In this document: positions 21,113 to 29,828 of the stretch, piece after piece
Numbering within the stretch: the first letter of the stretch is position 1
Layout of the letters: every line of letters begins with the position of its first letter
Notes under the pieces: generated by a model
Told to the model about the DNA's origin: nothing
Seen by the model: the letters and a program-made list of their open reading frames with translations, nothing else
Databases searched by the model: none
Assembly: GCA_035442025.1 (NCBI GenBank)
Contig: DAORPQ010000015.1
Coordinates: forward strand, 1-48,139
Source of the DNA: Competibacter_A sp003527885
GTDB lineage: Bacteria > Pseudomonadota > Gammaproteobacteria > Competibacterales > Competibacteraceae
DNA: 48,139 bases
Direction of reading: 5' to 3'
Program-made: the position numbers and the translations under genes

Positions 21113-24043
21113 TCAACGGCGCGGCGCGGCGCCAGAGCGCGCCGAAATCGAGAAAATGCCGGTGTCCAGCCAGTAACCGTATTCATCCTTCAGGGTCTGC
21201 AATTTCAGCGACACCACCCCGCTCGGCTGCTGGTTGCCGCCGGCGTCCGCCACCGTGACGACCTTGAAATCCAGGTCGACGTTTTCGTCGGTGGAGCGCT
21301 CCAGCGTGACCTTGAGCGGCAGCGCCTTGGTGCGCGCGTCCTGCGGATGGGCGAACGTGACCCGATACAGCGGCGTGGCCGGCCAGCGCTCCACGCTCAA
21401 TTGGCGAAACCCGAGAAACACCGGCGCGTAGAAATCGAAGGTCGCTTCCGGCAGCCGGGTTTTGCGATCTTCCAATTCTAGATTGGCGAACAGCACGTTT
21501 TCCTGTTTCAGCCGTCCGGTCTGTTCGAGCACGCCGACGAATCGGGCGGTGGATTTCATGCCCAGTTCGCGGCTGCGCAGGTTGAATTTGTACAATTGGC
21601 CTTCCGACAGCGCGCAGACCATCGCGCCGACCGCCGCCGTGGTCTTGGGATCGGTCAGCCGCCCGCTGACCGAGCGGAACGGATACCAGTCGCCCACCCG
21701 GTAGGTGTGCAGGCTGACGATGCGATCCGGCGGGGCCGGCAGTTTCGCCAAAATCGCCGCCCGCACCGCCGGCAAGCGACAGGGCCGCCCGGAAATCAAC
21801 AGATAATCGCAATCGTAAAGGTGCACCACTTCGCACAGATCGCTCAGCACCTGACCGAGAATGCGGCGCACCGTGGTGTCCAGCGCCAGCATGGTGGTGG
21901 AAAACGGCACTTCCGCCAGCTTGAAACTCTGCCCGCCGGCGGCCCGCACCGCCTCTTCCAGAAAGGCCACGACCTGCTGGTGCGGCCCGCTGCCGGCCGG
22001 GTAGACATCGGCCAACCGCAGCGTCACCGCCTCGTTGCCGGCGCTGAGATCGGTATTTTCATACCGGTGCAGCAGTTCCAGGGCCAGCGGCAAGGCCACC
22101 TGATTGGCGAACTGGCGGCGCAAGGTGCGATCGCGTTCGGCCTGATCGCCCCGGTTCGCCCCCAGCAGCCGCGCCAACAGTTCCTCCGCGTTGGCCGCGC
22201 CGCACTGGCGGATGGCTTCCAACAGCGCCGGCAACACGTTGCGCTCGATGATTCCGCCCAGCACGTCGTCGCCGGCGATATTGAAGCCTTCGCGGAATTC
22301 CTGGATCGGCTTGACCGCCGTGCCGCCCTCCAGCTGATAGGTGGTGATGATCAGGTCGCTGGTGCCGCCGCCCACATCGATGCTGGCCAACCGCAGACAG
22401 GGCGAGTCGCCGTAATTCTCGCGCACCCGCCCGAAGACCCGGAACAACAGCGCGGCGTCGCCCTGAAAATTGTGCTTGATCTCGTTGTACAGAAACACGA
22501 TCTGGGTGCCGGTCGCCTCGTCCCACTGCAGGAACGGCTCCGGGGCCTGGCTCTCCTCCAGGCCCAACGCGCGCCAGGTCAGCCGGATCGCGGCGCCGAC
22601 CCGGCGGGCGAACAGCTTGCGCTCGGCCAGCGGCATGGCGGTCGGCAAGGTCATGATCACCCGCCGCAGCCGGCGCGGCGCTTCCGACAGCACCCGCTCG
22701 TAACGGCGCGAGGGCGAGTTGGCCTGGACGAAGGCTTGCAGCAAGACCTCGGCGACGAAGAAGCTCATCAGGGCGCTGCGCGAAAACAGGGCGGTCACGG
22801 CGGGCGGTTCGCCCGCGGCCAGTTCCTCGCCGTCTTCGCGCAGATGGCCGATAAAAGGCCCGGTGGTGACCGGACCGCTATCGCCGCCGGACCCGTCAGG
22901 CCCCGGATTGAAGCGCCAGGGATGATGGCGGGGATCGGTGTCCCACAAATAACGTTTGGGACCGGACAAGCCGGTGCTACCCTCGGTGCCGTGGCTGAAA
23001 TAGGACAGGGCCTGGGCTTCGTAGCCGATGCGGGTCACGGTCGGCCACAGGAAGGCGCTGGTCCGGCCGCTGCGCCGCGAGAGCTTTTCGTCGCCGAAAC
23101 CGCCGCGCACGAATTCGACCCGGCTGGGGAACGGTTCGTCGTACACTCGCTCCGGCCGCGACAGGTCGCGCAGTTCCAGCCGGTAGCTGTCGTTCATGTC
23201 CACCGGATCGTCGCCGCTGGTTTCCATCAGAATGCCGCAGGTGCGGGAGTTGCCGACATCCAGCACCAGATCGACATTGACCGGCTGGTTGAGCCGGGCG
23301 GTCGGTCCGCTATCGACGAAGGTGAAGCGCAGGCGCGGCGGCTGCACCGCCCGGCGCAGCAAGGTCAGCACGGTCAGCCACCCGGCCTGGGCGTCGGGGC
23401 TGGCGCGCAACTCGGCCTCGTCCACCCGGCGCGGCGCGCGGCGGCGCAGCTCGTAGGCGTGGAAGCGCTGGTGCAGCCATTCCCGCACCCACTCCTGCTC
23501 CAGAAACCAGCCGGTGTCGGCCTCGGCGTCGCTCAGGGCGAACTCCTCGCCGGATTGCATGTCCAGCGGGCTGGGCGCGAGATAGGGCCGGCCTTCGCGA
23601 GTCGGCAGCAGTTGGGTGTCGAAAGCCAGGGTGACGCGGTGCGTGTTGCCTTCGGCATCGGGCGTCGGCAATTCTACCAGCCGCGCCCGTGCCCAGTTGG
23701 TCGGCCCTTTGTCGAATGTGTGCTGGCCGTCCGGTCGCGGCTCCCGCACCCGAGGAAACGGTAGCGGCAGCCAAGCCTCGTTGAAAAGGGCGGCGGCTTT
23801 GGCGGCGTTGAGCGAGTAGACCTGTTCGGGCTTGATCGCGCGGCCGTCCAGGGCCACGAACTGCCCGCTGGCATCGTCGGCGTACAGGCAAGTCAGGATC
23901 GCGCGGCCGTCCGCACCGGTCTGGGTCAGAAACGCCCGCGACACCCGCGCGTCGTTGATATTGAACCCGAAATCCAGCAATTGGACGGCGGTGTTCGGGA
24001 TGAGGTTGATGACCGGAGCAAATTTCTTGAGTTTCGCCAGCAT
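21113..24043 (-). CDS. srfB: SrfB-family protein, ASKHA-fold ATPase
   Basis: A 976-residue protein of the SrfB putative virulence-factor family. It carries the nucleotide-binding signature of the actin/Hsp70/sugar-kinase superfamily. Phosphate-1 is LVLDVGNSRTCGILME (D262), phosphate-2 is ASIDVGGGTSDLIITTYQ (D556), and an adenosine-type loop, LLISGRPCRLPAVR, lies further on. The N-terminal 250 residues are family-specific. No export signal is seen, so it should be cytoplasmic. Function is unknown; the Hsp70-like fold suggests an ATP-driven chaperone or assembly role next to the GTPase SrfC. It has the strongest ribosome site of the locus (AGGAGG, 24052-24057) and is the first gene of the co-directional run, so a promoter is expected in the 169-base gap upstream. 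Confidence 0.87.
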   Translation of the reverse strand: MLAKLKKFAPVINLIPNTAVQLLDFGFNINDARVSRAFLTQTGADGRAILTCLYADDASGQFVALDGRAIKPEQVYSLNAAKAAALFNEAWLPLPFPRVREPRPDGQHTFDKGPTNWARARLVELPTPDAEGNTHRVTLAFDTQLLPTREGRPYLAPSPLDMQSGEEFALSDAEADTGWFLEQEWVREWLHQRFHAYELRRRAPRRVDEAELRASPDAQAGWLTVLTLLRRAVQPPRLRFTFVDSGPTARLNQPVNVDLVLDVGNSRTCGILMETSGDDPVDMNDSYRLELRDLSRPERVYDEPFPSRVEFVRGGFGDEKLSRRSGRTSAFLWPTVTRIGYEAQALSYFSHGTEGSTGLSGPKRYLWDTDPRHHPWRFNPGPDGSGGDSGPVTTGPFIGHLREDGEELAAGEPPAVTALFSRSALMSFFVAEVLLQAFVQANSPSRRYERVLSEAPRRLRRVIMTLPTAMPLAERKLFARRVGAAIRLTWRALGLEESQAPEPFLQWDEATGTQIVFLYNEIKHNFQGDAALLFRVFGRVRENYGDSPCLRLASIDVGGGTSDLIITTYQLEGGTAVKPIQEFREGFNIAGDDVLGGIIERNVLPALLEAIRQCGAANAEELLARLLGANRGDQAERDRTLRRQFANQVALPLALELLHRYENTDLSAGNEAVTLRLADVYPAGSGPHQQVVAFLEEAVRAAGGQSFKLAEVPFSTTMLALDTTVRRILGQVLSDLCEVVHLYDCDYLLISGRPCRLPAVRAAILAKLPAPPDRIVSLHTYRVGDWYPFRSVSGRLTDPKTTAAVGAMVCALSEGQLYKFNLRSRELGMKSTARFVGVLEQTGRLKQENVLFANLELEDRKTRLPEATFDFYAPVFLGFRQLSVERWPATPLYRVTFAHPQDARTKALPLKVTLERSTDENVDLDFKVVTVADAGGNQQPSGVVSLKLQTLKDEYGYWLDTGIFSISARSGAAPRR

Positions 24044-24212
24044 GATCCTTGCCTCCTGGATAGGGGATCATTCTGGCGCAGCGCTTTGGTTACGGCAACT
24101 TTGTCCCCGCTAAAGCGCCCGCGGGAGCGCCGGCCCCGGTCCCGCCCATCCCTGGCGGCGACCGGAGCGGCCCTGCGCGTGGTAATGACAGTCGCAGCAT
24201 TCCCTAAAGCTC

Positions 24213-24620
24213 TTACTTGAGCTTGGTGCGACTGAGGCGCTTGGCGTTCGCCACCGCCCGTCGGTGGATCGGCGCCATGCCTTTTTCGACGATACCCAGA
24301 ACCGCATTATTGGCTTGCCGGGCGACGGATTTGGCGGCTTTCCGGCCGGCGGCCGGCGACCACAGCGACGCCAGCAGCGCAAGGCCGATTTTCTGGTTGG
24401 CCCGAAACGCTTCCGACGCCATGGCGCTCCAGGATTCGGCGAAGGCCGCCACCTTCTCCGCGCCCATCCCCCGAAACTCCTTGCGATCGCGCGCGGAGGG
24501 CGTCACGCCAGCCAGCGCTATCCGGGTCAGGCGGTGTGCGACGACCTGGGGCGCGGCCACCGCCAGTTCAGTCGTTTTACGGGCGACGGAGCGGCTTTTG
24601 CTGGCGCGGCGCTCGGACAT
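24213..24620 (-). CDS. Phasin-like polyhydroxyalkanoate granule-associated protein
   Basis: A 135-residue basic, helical protein. It resembles the small group annotated as polyhydroxyalkanoate granule-associated phasins. The marks are AAPQVVAHRLTRIALAG, SARDRKEFRGMGAEKVAAFAESWSAMA, and a C-terminal GMAPIHRRAVANAKRL. Phasins coat PHA granules and control their number and size. It is rich in Ala, Arg and Lys with no signal peptide, as expected for a granule surface protein. ATG 24620 has AGGAGAG upstream. It sits 64 bases behind the catalase gene in the same direction, so the two may be co-transcribed. With the 3HB-oligomer hydrolase it is the second PHA-related gene here. The family is recognised from pattern only. 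Confidence 0.65.
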   Translation of the reverse strand: MSERRASKSRSVARKTTELAVAAPQVVAHRLTRIALAGVTPSARDRKEFRGMGAEKVAAFAESWSAMASEAFRANQKIGLALLASLWSPAAGRKAAKSVARQANNAVLGIVEKGMAPIHRRAVANAKRLSRTKLK

Positions 24621-24684
24621 GGTTTATCTCTCCTGATGGGCTTACGGGAACCAACGAACACAGGGGCTGCAAGCGCGCTTCCAT

Positions 24685-26790
24685 TCAAGGCAACGCGCGC
24701 ACTTTCGGCTCGCGCGCCCACTGACGGGTCTTGGCGGCGGCGACAAAGCCGTTGCAGTCGCTGGCCCCGACCACACCGGGATCGGGTTGCACGCCGGCGG
24801 CTTGCAACAGGGCTTGCGCGCCGGCGTCGGCGGCGATGGCCTTCAAATGGCCGAAGGCGTCGCGCACGAAATCCACGGCGGCCGCTTCCTTGCCGAGGCG
24901 CTTGCCCGCCTCATCGGAAAGCACCAGCGCCACCGCGTCGAACACGATCGAGGGCGTACCCGCCAATTGCCCGTCCGCCTTCAATTTTTTGCCGTCCTTG
25001 AGCGTGGCGCCGCCGAGCTTGGGCGCGACGATCTTGACCCCCGCGCCGGCCTTTTCCACCGCATCGCGCAGTTTGGCGACCAGCTCGCCGTCCGACCCAT
25101 CATCCACCAGAATACCGACCGCCCGGCCCGCGAGAGTGTCTTTCATCTTGCCGATGATTTGCAGCGCGGGCGACGGCGGCATGTCGATGACGGGTGCGGC
25201 GGCAGCCGGCGCGGGCGGGGCCGCGTCCATGCCCATGCCGCCGGCCACGCGCTTGGCCAGGTCGGGATCGACCGCGCCCAGATGGCCGACCACCCGCTCG
25301 CGCACGGACGCCGTTTCGACCTTGGAAAGCTCGAACACCAGCGCCGCCGCAATATGCGCCTGTTCGTGAGCGGTCTGGCTGCGGTAGAACAGCCGCGCCT
25401 GGCTGTAATGATCGGCGAAACTCTCGGCGCGCACGCGGCCCTTGGCCCCATCGTCCGCCGGCGCGGCGAAGCTGTGAAATCCGTCGGCCGTTTCGCGCGG
25501 CGCGTCGTCCTGCAACGAACTGGGTTCGTAGTTGACCCGCCCCTTGGGCACCTGCATTTGCATCTTGGCGTCGCGCTGCATATTGTGAAACGGACACTTC
25601 GGCGCGTTGATCGGCAACTGGTGAAAGTTGGGCGTGCCCAGCCGGGAAAGCTGGGTGTCGATATACGACATCAACCGGCCTTGCAGCAGCGGGTCGTTGG
25701 AAAAGTCGATGCCCGGCACCACGTGCGCCGGACAAAACGCCACCTGTTCGGTTTCGGCGAAGAAATTATCCGGGTTACGGTCCAGCACCATGCGGCCGAC
25801 CACTTTGAGCGGGACCAGTTCCTCGGGGATCAACTTGGTCGCATCCAAATGATCGAAGGGGAATTTTTCGGCTTCCGCCTCAGAAAAGAGCTGCACCGCA
25901 AGCTCCCATTCCGGGAAGTCGCCCTTGGCGATGGCCTCGCGCAGGTCGCGGCGGTGGAAATCGGGATCGGCGCCGGCCAGCTTGACCGCCTCGTCCCACA
26001 CCGTCGCTTGCAACCCGAGCTTGGGCCGCCAGTGGAACTTGACGAAGGTGCTCTTCCCCTCGGCGTTGACCAGCCGGAAGCTGTGCACCGCGAAGCCTTC
26101 CATCATCCGCAGCGAGCGGGGAATGGTCCGGTCCGACATCGCCCACAGCACCATGTGCATGGCTTCCGGCATCAGCGAAATGAAATCCCAGAAGGTGTCA
26201 TGGGCGCTGGCGGCTTGCGGGTAGCCGCGATCGGGCTCCATCTTGACCGAATGCACCAGATCGGGAAACTTCATCGCGTCCTGAATGAAGAACACCGGGA
26301 CGTTGTTGCCGACCATATCCCAGTTGCCCTCCACCGTGTAGAACTTCACCGCGAAGCCCCGCACGTCGCGCGGCGTGTCGACGGAGCCCGCGCCGCCGGC
26401 CACGGTCGAAAAGCGCGCGAACACCGGCGTTTTTTTGCCGGCTTCGGTCAACACCTTGGCCGTGGTGTACTGGGAGAGGGAGGCGCTCAGCTCGAAATAA
26501 CCGTGCGCGGCCGAGCCGCGCGCGTGCACGATGCGCTCGGGGATGCGTTCGTGGTCGAAATGGGTGATTTTCTCCCGCAGGATAAAATCCTCCATCAGCG
26601 TCGGACCCTTCGGGGTCGCCCGTAGCGAGTTCTGGTTGTCGGAAACCGGCACGCCTTGATTGGTGGTCAGCGCGGGGTGTGAGCCGCTGGCCCGTTGGTG
26701 GAGTTCACCGCCCTGGCCGGCCTGTTCGGCAGCTTTGCCGGCGTTGGCCGCGTTGCGGGCATTCGTGGATTTCGAGTCGTGGTTGCTCAT
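24685..26790 (-). CDS. katE: Large-subunit HPII-type monofunctional catalase
   Basis: A 701-residue heme catalase that disproportionates hydrogen peroxide. It belongs to clade 2 (large subunits): a catalase core followed by a flavodoxin/DJ-1-like C-terminal domain of about 150 residues (ALQIIGKMKDTLAGRAVGIL..., with DGSDGELVAKL). Catalytic residues are H89 (IVHARGSAAHG) and N162 (VGNNVPVFF); Y376 (RLMSYIDTQL) is the proximal heme ligand. ATG 26790 is preceded by GGAAAA. An upstream in-frame ATG at 26928 would add 46 residues without catalase character and was not used. It lies upstream of the phasin-like gene in the same direction. No OxyR or RpoS-type promoter could be identified with confidence in the 236-base gap behind it. 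Confidence 0.92.
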   Translation of the reverse strand: MSNHDSKSTNARNAANAGKAAEQAGQGGELHQRASGSHPALTTNQGVPVSDNQNSLRATPKGPTLMEDFILREKITHFDHERIPERIVHARGSAAHGYFELSASLSQYTTAKVLTEAGKKTPVFARFSTVAGGAGSVDTPRDVRGFAVKFYTVEGNWDMVGNNVPVFFIQDAMKFPDLVHSVKMEPDRGYPQAASAHDTFWDFISLMPEAMHMVLWAMSDRTIPRSLRMMEGFAVHSFRLVNAEGKSTFVKFHWRPKLGLQATVWDEAVKLAGADPDFHRRDLREAIAKGDFPEWELAVQLFSEAEAEKFPFDHLDATKLIPEELVPLKVVGRMVLDRNPDNFFAETEQVAFCPAHVVPGIDFSNDPLLQGRLMSYIDTQLSRLGTPNFHQLPINAPKCPFHNMQRDAKMQMQVPKGRVNYEPSSLQDDAPRETADGFHSFAAPADDGAKGRVRAESFADHYSQARLFYRSQTAHEQAHIAAALVFELSKVETASVRERVVGHLGAVDPDLAKRVAGGMGMDAAPPAPAAAAPVIDMPPSPALQIIGKMKDTLAGRAVGILVDDGSDGELVAKLRDAVEKAGAGVKIVAPKLGGATLKDGKKLKADGQLAGTPSIVFDAVALVLSDEAGKRLGKEAAAVDFVRDAFGHLKAIAADAGAQALLQAAGVQPDPGVVGASDCNGFVAAAKTRQWAREPKVRALP

Positions 26791-27026
26791 GGTGTTTTCC
26801 GGTGATGGGCCGTGCGAAATCGGGTCAGGGGCGAGCTGATCCCCGCCGTCCGCCCAGGCGCCAGTTACGGCGCGAACGGTCGCGGCTGTAGCTTGGTACG
26901 CACCGCTACCGGCAAAGTTCAGTTCCATGCCAGGTTATTGCCCGATGTTCTCCGCTAGCCGCAGCCCGCCGCCACAAGATCAAACCCTCAGATTTGACTC
27001 GATAAAGAAAGGTGGCGCGAAAAAAA

Positions 27027-27713
27027 TTACGTTATCTTGGGAAAGAGTGATGCGCCGACAATGGCGTAGAGCAAGGCCGGCAACAGATTGCCCACCCGGA
27101 TCCTGCCGATCTCCAGCAGATTGATGCCGATCCCCAAAATCATCAGCCCTCCGGCGGCGTTGATCGCATCCAAGACCGCCGCTTCCGACAAAAAAGCCAG
27201 TTGTCCCGCCAACAGGGTGATACCGCCCTGCACCACCAACACCGGCAAGGCGGAGAACAACACGCCAACCCCCATCGAGGAGGCCAGAGCAATGGAAGCG
27301 ACCCCATCCAGCAGCGCTTTCAGCAACAGCACGCCAGGGTCGCCGACCGTGCCATCCCGGATCGAACCGACGATGGTCATGGCCCCGGTCAGATAAAGTA
27401 AGGTGGCGGTCACGAAGCCTTCGACAAAGCGCCCCGAGGTGGAACGCAGCGTCCGCCGCAGGACTTCGGCCAGCCCTTCCAGGCGCTGTTCGATCCGCAG
27501 CAGCTCGCCGGTGATGCCGCCCAACAGCAAACAACCGATGGCCAGCAAGGTGTGTTGCGCATCCAACGCCATGCGCAGGCCGATGGCGACCACCGCCAGA
27601 CCCAGCGCTTGCATCACGGTGGTTTTGATGTTTTCCGGCAGGCGGGGACCGACCGTCAGGCCGAGCGCGCCGCCGATCACGACCGCGCCGGTGTTGACCA
27701 AGGTGCCGATCAC
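27027..27713 (-). CDS. DUF554 family membrane protein
   Basis: A 228-residue integral membrane protein of the DUF554 (YdfK/YqgA) family. Its function is not established; it is sometimes treated as a putative transporter. About six hydrophobic helices are visible. The family marks are the N-terminal MIGTLVNTGAVVIGGALGLTVG, the central TLLYLTGAMTIVGSIRDG and the late AAGGLMILGIGINLLEI. GTG 27713 has GAGGGGGAA directly upstream. The longer frame to 27803 would run into the neighbouring gene and lacks family character. It follows the TauE/SafE-type gene by 43 bases in the same direction, so the two membrane proteins are probably co-expressed. Confidence 0.85.
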   Translation of the reverse strand: MIGTLVNTGAVVIGGALGLTVGPRLPENIKTTVMQALGLAVVAIGLRMALDAQHTLLAIGCLLLGGITGELLRIEQRLEGLAEVLRRTLRSTSGRFVEGFVTATLLYLTGAMTIVGSIRDGTVGDPGVLLLKALLDGVASIALASSMGVGVLFSALPVLVVQGGITLLAGQLAFLSEAAVLDAINAAGGLMILGIGINLLEIGRIRVGNLLPALLYAIVGASLFPKIT

Positions 27714-27756
27714 TGTTCCCCCTCGCGAAAGCGTCGCTTGTTTCCCGTCATCTCGC

Positions 27757-28557
27757 TCATCCCAGCAGCATCTTGACGCCGATGACCGCCAGGAAGGCGG
27801 CAAAGATCTTTTTCAACATTTCGGTGGGCAAGGTATGCGCGAGCCGTGCGCCCAACGGCGCGAACAACATGCTGGTCAACGCGACCCCGAGCAAAGCCGG
27901 GCCGTAGACATAACCCAAACTCCACGCCGGCAAGCCGGGCGCGTTCAGGCCGGTGACGACGAAACCGAGCGCTCCGGCCAGCGCGATGGGCAGGCCGCAC
28001 GCCGCCGAAGTCGCCACCGCCTGCCGGATCGGCACGTTGCACCAAGACAGAAACGGCACGGTCAGCGACCCCCCGCCGATGCCGACGATGGCCGAGACCG
28101 CGCCGATCACCCCGCCGGTCGCCAGCATTCCGGCCGTTTTCGGCAAGTCGCGATGCGGGGCCGGCTTAGCGCCGAAGCCCATCTGCGCCGCCATGAGCAA
28201 CACGAAGACGGCGAACACTTTTTGCAAGGCGAAGCTGGACAAGGCATCGGCGACCGCCGCGCCCAGCCACGCCCCGGTGACGATGCCCGGCGTCAACCGC
28301 CAAACGGTCGGCCACAGCACCGCGCCGCGCTGGTGGTGAGCGCGCACCGAGGAGATGGAGGTGGCGATGATGGTGGCCAGCGAAGTGCCGATGGCCAAGT
28401 GCATGAGGGCGGTTTCGGCGATTTGCTGGTGCTGGAAAATCCAGGCCAGCGCCGGGACGATGATCAGTCCGCCACCCACGCCGAGCAGACCGGCCATGAC
28501 GCCGGCAAAAGCCCCCAACAACAAATAGAACAACAGAGTCGGTAAAATGAGTTCCAA
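27757..28557 (-). CDS. TauE/SafE-family anion permease
   Basis: A 266-residue inner-membrane permease of the TauE/SafE family (sulfite or organosulfonate export is known for some members; the substrate here is not known). About eight hydrophobic helices are present. The two inverted-repeat halves each carry the typical glycine-rich motif: AGVMAGLLGVGGGLIIVPAL early and GAVSAIVGIGGGSLTVPFL in the middle. The start is TTG 28557, with a poorly spaced AGGA upstream. It heads a likely two-gene unit with the DUF554 gene. The promoter is expected in the gap shared with the divergent epimerase-like gene. Confidence 0.88.
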   Translation of the reverse strand: MELILPTLLFYLLLGAFAGVMAGLLGVGGGLIIVPALAWIFQHQQIAETALMHLAIGTSLATIIATSISSVRAHHQRGAVLWPTVWRLTPGIVTGAWLGAAVADALSSFALQKVFAVFVLLMAAQMGFGAKPAPHRDLPKTAGMLATGGVIGAVSAIVGIGGGSLTVPFLSWCNVPIRQAVATSAACGLPIALAGALGFVVTGLNAPGLPAWSLGYVYGPALLGVALTSMLFAPLGARLAHTLPTEMLKKIFAAFLAVIGVKMLLG

Positions 28558-28766
28558 GATCGGGCTATCCTAAATCGGGTGAGCGGTTTCAAAGAGAAAT
28601 CCACGGCTTGGATATGGTAAATTCCACCATCGAAAATCGCCGTGTGCGATCGCGCGAAACGGTTATTGTAAAGACGGATGACCGGGTATGTCCCCCGTCC
28701 CGATCCGTGATTTCGTCATCTCCCTCCGCTTCAGGCGAAAAAGAACAGCGAGGAACAGGCAAGGGT

Positions 28767-29717
28767 ATGAAAATTCAAAAGATCTGTGTGTTGGGTGGAA
28801 CGGGTTTCGTCGGCCGGCACCTCGTCGCGCGCTTGGCCAACCAGGGGTATCACGTCAAGGTTCTGACCCGTCACCCGCAGCGGCATCGGCCCATCGGGGT
28901 GCTGCCGGGCGCTGAGGTGGTCGGAGCGGACGTTCACGATTCCACGGTTCTTCTGGAACACTTCTCCGGCTGCGACGCCGTGATCAACTTGGTGGCGACA
29001 TTGCACGAGCACGCGCGCCAGAGCTTTCGGGCGGTCCATGTCGACTTGCCCGGCAAAATCGTGGAAGTCTGCCAGACGGCGGGCATCGAGCGCCTGCTGC
29101 ACATGAGCGCCTTGCGCGCCGATGCCGCCAAAGGCCCGAGCCAATATCTCTTTACCAAAGGCGAAGGCGAACAGGTGGTCATGCAGGCCCAAGGGCTGAA
29201 CGCCACCTGCTTCAAGCCTTCGATCATCTTCGCGCCCGACGACCATTTCTACAATCAGTTCGGCGACATGCTGAAGCTGTTTCCCGTGCTGCCGCTGGCG
29301 TGCCCGAACGCCAAGTTTGCTCCGGTCTACGTGGGCGACGTGGCCCGCGCTTTCGAAGTGGCGCTGGAAAATGACGCCACCATCGGCAAGAGTTATGAGT
29401 TGTGCGGGCCGCGCGTTTACACCTTCAGGGAAGTGGTGGAGGACACCGCCCGGATGCTCGGTTTGAAACGGCGGGTGCTCGGTCTGCCGGATTCGCTGGC
29501 GCGCCTGCAAGCCAAGCTCTTTGGGTTGCTACCGGTGAAAGTCTTCACCACCGACAACTATCTTTCCCTCCAGGTGGATAGCGTTTGCACCACTAACGGC
29601 CTGGAAGAGCTGGGAATCACGCCACACTCGGTCGAGAGCATCATGCCGATGCACTTTGCCAGCCAAACTCAGCGCCGCCGGTACGATGCCTTGCGGCAGG
29701 TCGCCAGCCGCGATTGA
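28767..29717 (+). CDS. NDUFA9-like atypical SDR / NAD-dependent epimerase-family protein
   Basis: A 316-residue Rossmann-fold protein of the extended/atypical short-chain dehydrogenase group, similar to bacterial proteins annotated as complex I NDUFA9-subunit family. The nucleotide-binding motif is CVLGGTGFVGRHLVARL at the N-terminus. CDAVINLVATL follows, and KPSIIFAPDDHFYNQFGDM is characteristic of this group. The classical SDR YxxxK catalytic pair is replaced (SQYLFTKGEGE), so a binding or regulatory role is as likely as catalysis. ATG 28767 was chosen over the longer frame from 28608 because the extension has no Rossmann character and lies in the divergent promoter region; AGGAACAGGCAAGGG precedes it. 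It is a single gene, divergent from the TauE/SafE-type gene. Confidence 0.82.
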   Translation: MKIQKICVLGGTGFVGRHLVARLANQGYHVKVLTRHPQRHRPIGVLPGAEVVGADVHDSTVLLEHFSGCDAVINLVATLHEHARQSFRAVHVDLPGKIVEVCQTAGIERLLHMSALRADAAKGPSQYLFTKGEGEQVVMQAQGLNATCFKPSIIFAPDDHFYNQFGDMLKLFPVLPLACPNAKFAPVYVGDVARAFEVALENDATIGKSYELCGPRVYTFREVVEDTARMLGLKRRVLGLPDSLARLQAKLFGLLPVKVFTTDNYLSLQVDSVCTTNGLEELGITPHSVESIMPMHFASQTQRRRYDALRQVASRD

Positions 29718-29828
29718 GTTTCACTCGTCCGATTGAATGCCAAAACCTACCTATAGAGCGGCGGACAAGCCGAACAGGGTGAAACTGGAGGCTGTTTCGC
29801 GCCAATCGGCTTTATCCGTTGCCACACT

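Noticed and set aside
21596..23764. 722-codon open frame antisense to srfB
   Set aside because: A GC-rich antisense shadow, rich in Arg, Gln, His and Gly with no motifs. srfB on the other strand has clear ASKHA motifs and a strong ribosome site.
24113..24133. GC-rich dyad between the phasin-like gene and srfB as a terminator
   Set aside because: The near-palindrome GCGCCCGCGGGAGCGC has mismatches and no real T-run (only TTTA), so it is too weak to call.
24787..26625. 612-codon open frame antisense to the catalase gene
   Set aside because: Same kind of shadow; catalase residues are intact on the minus strand.
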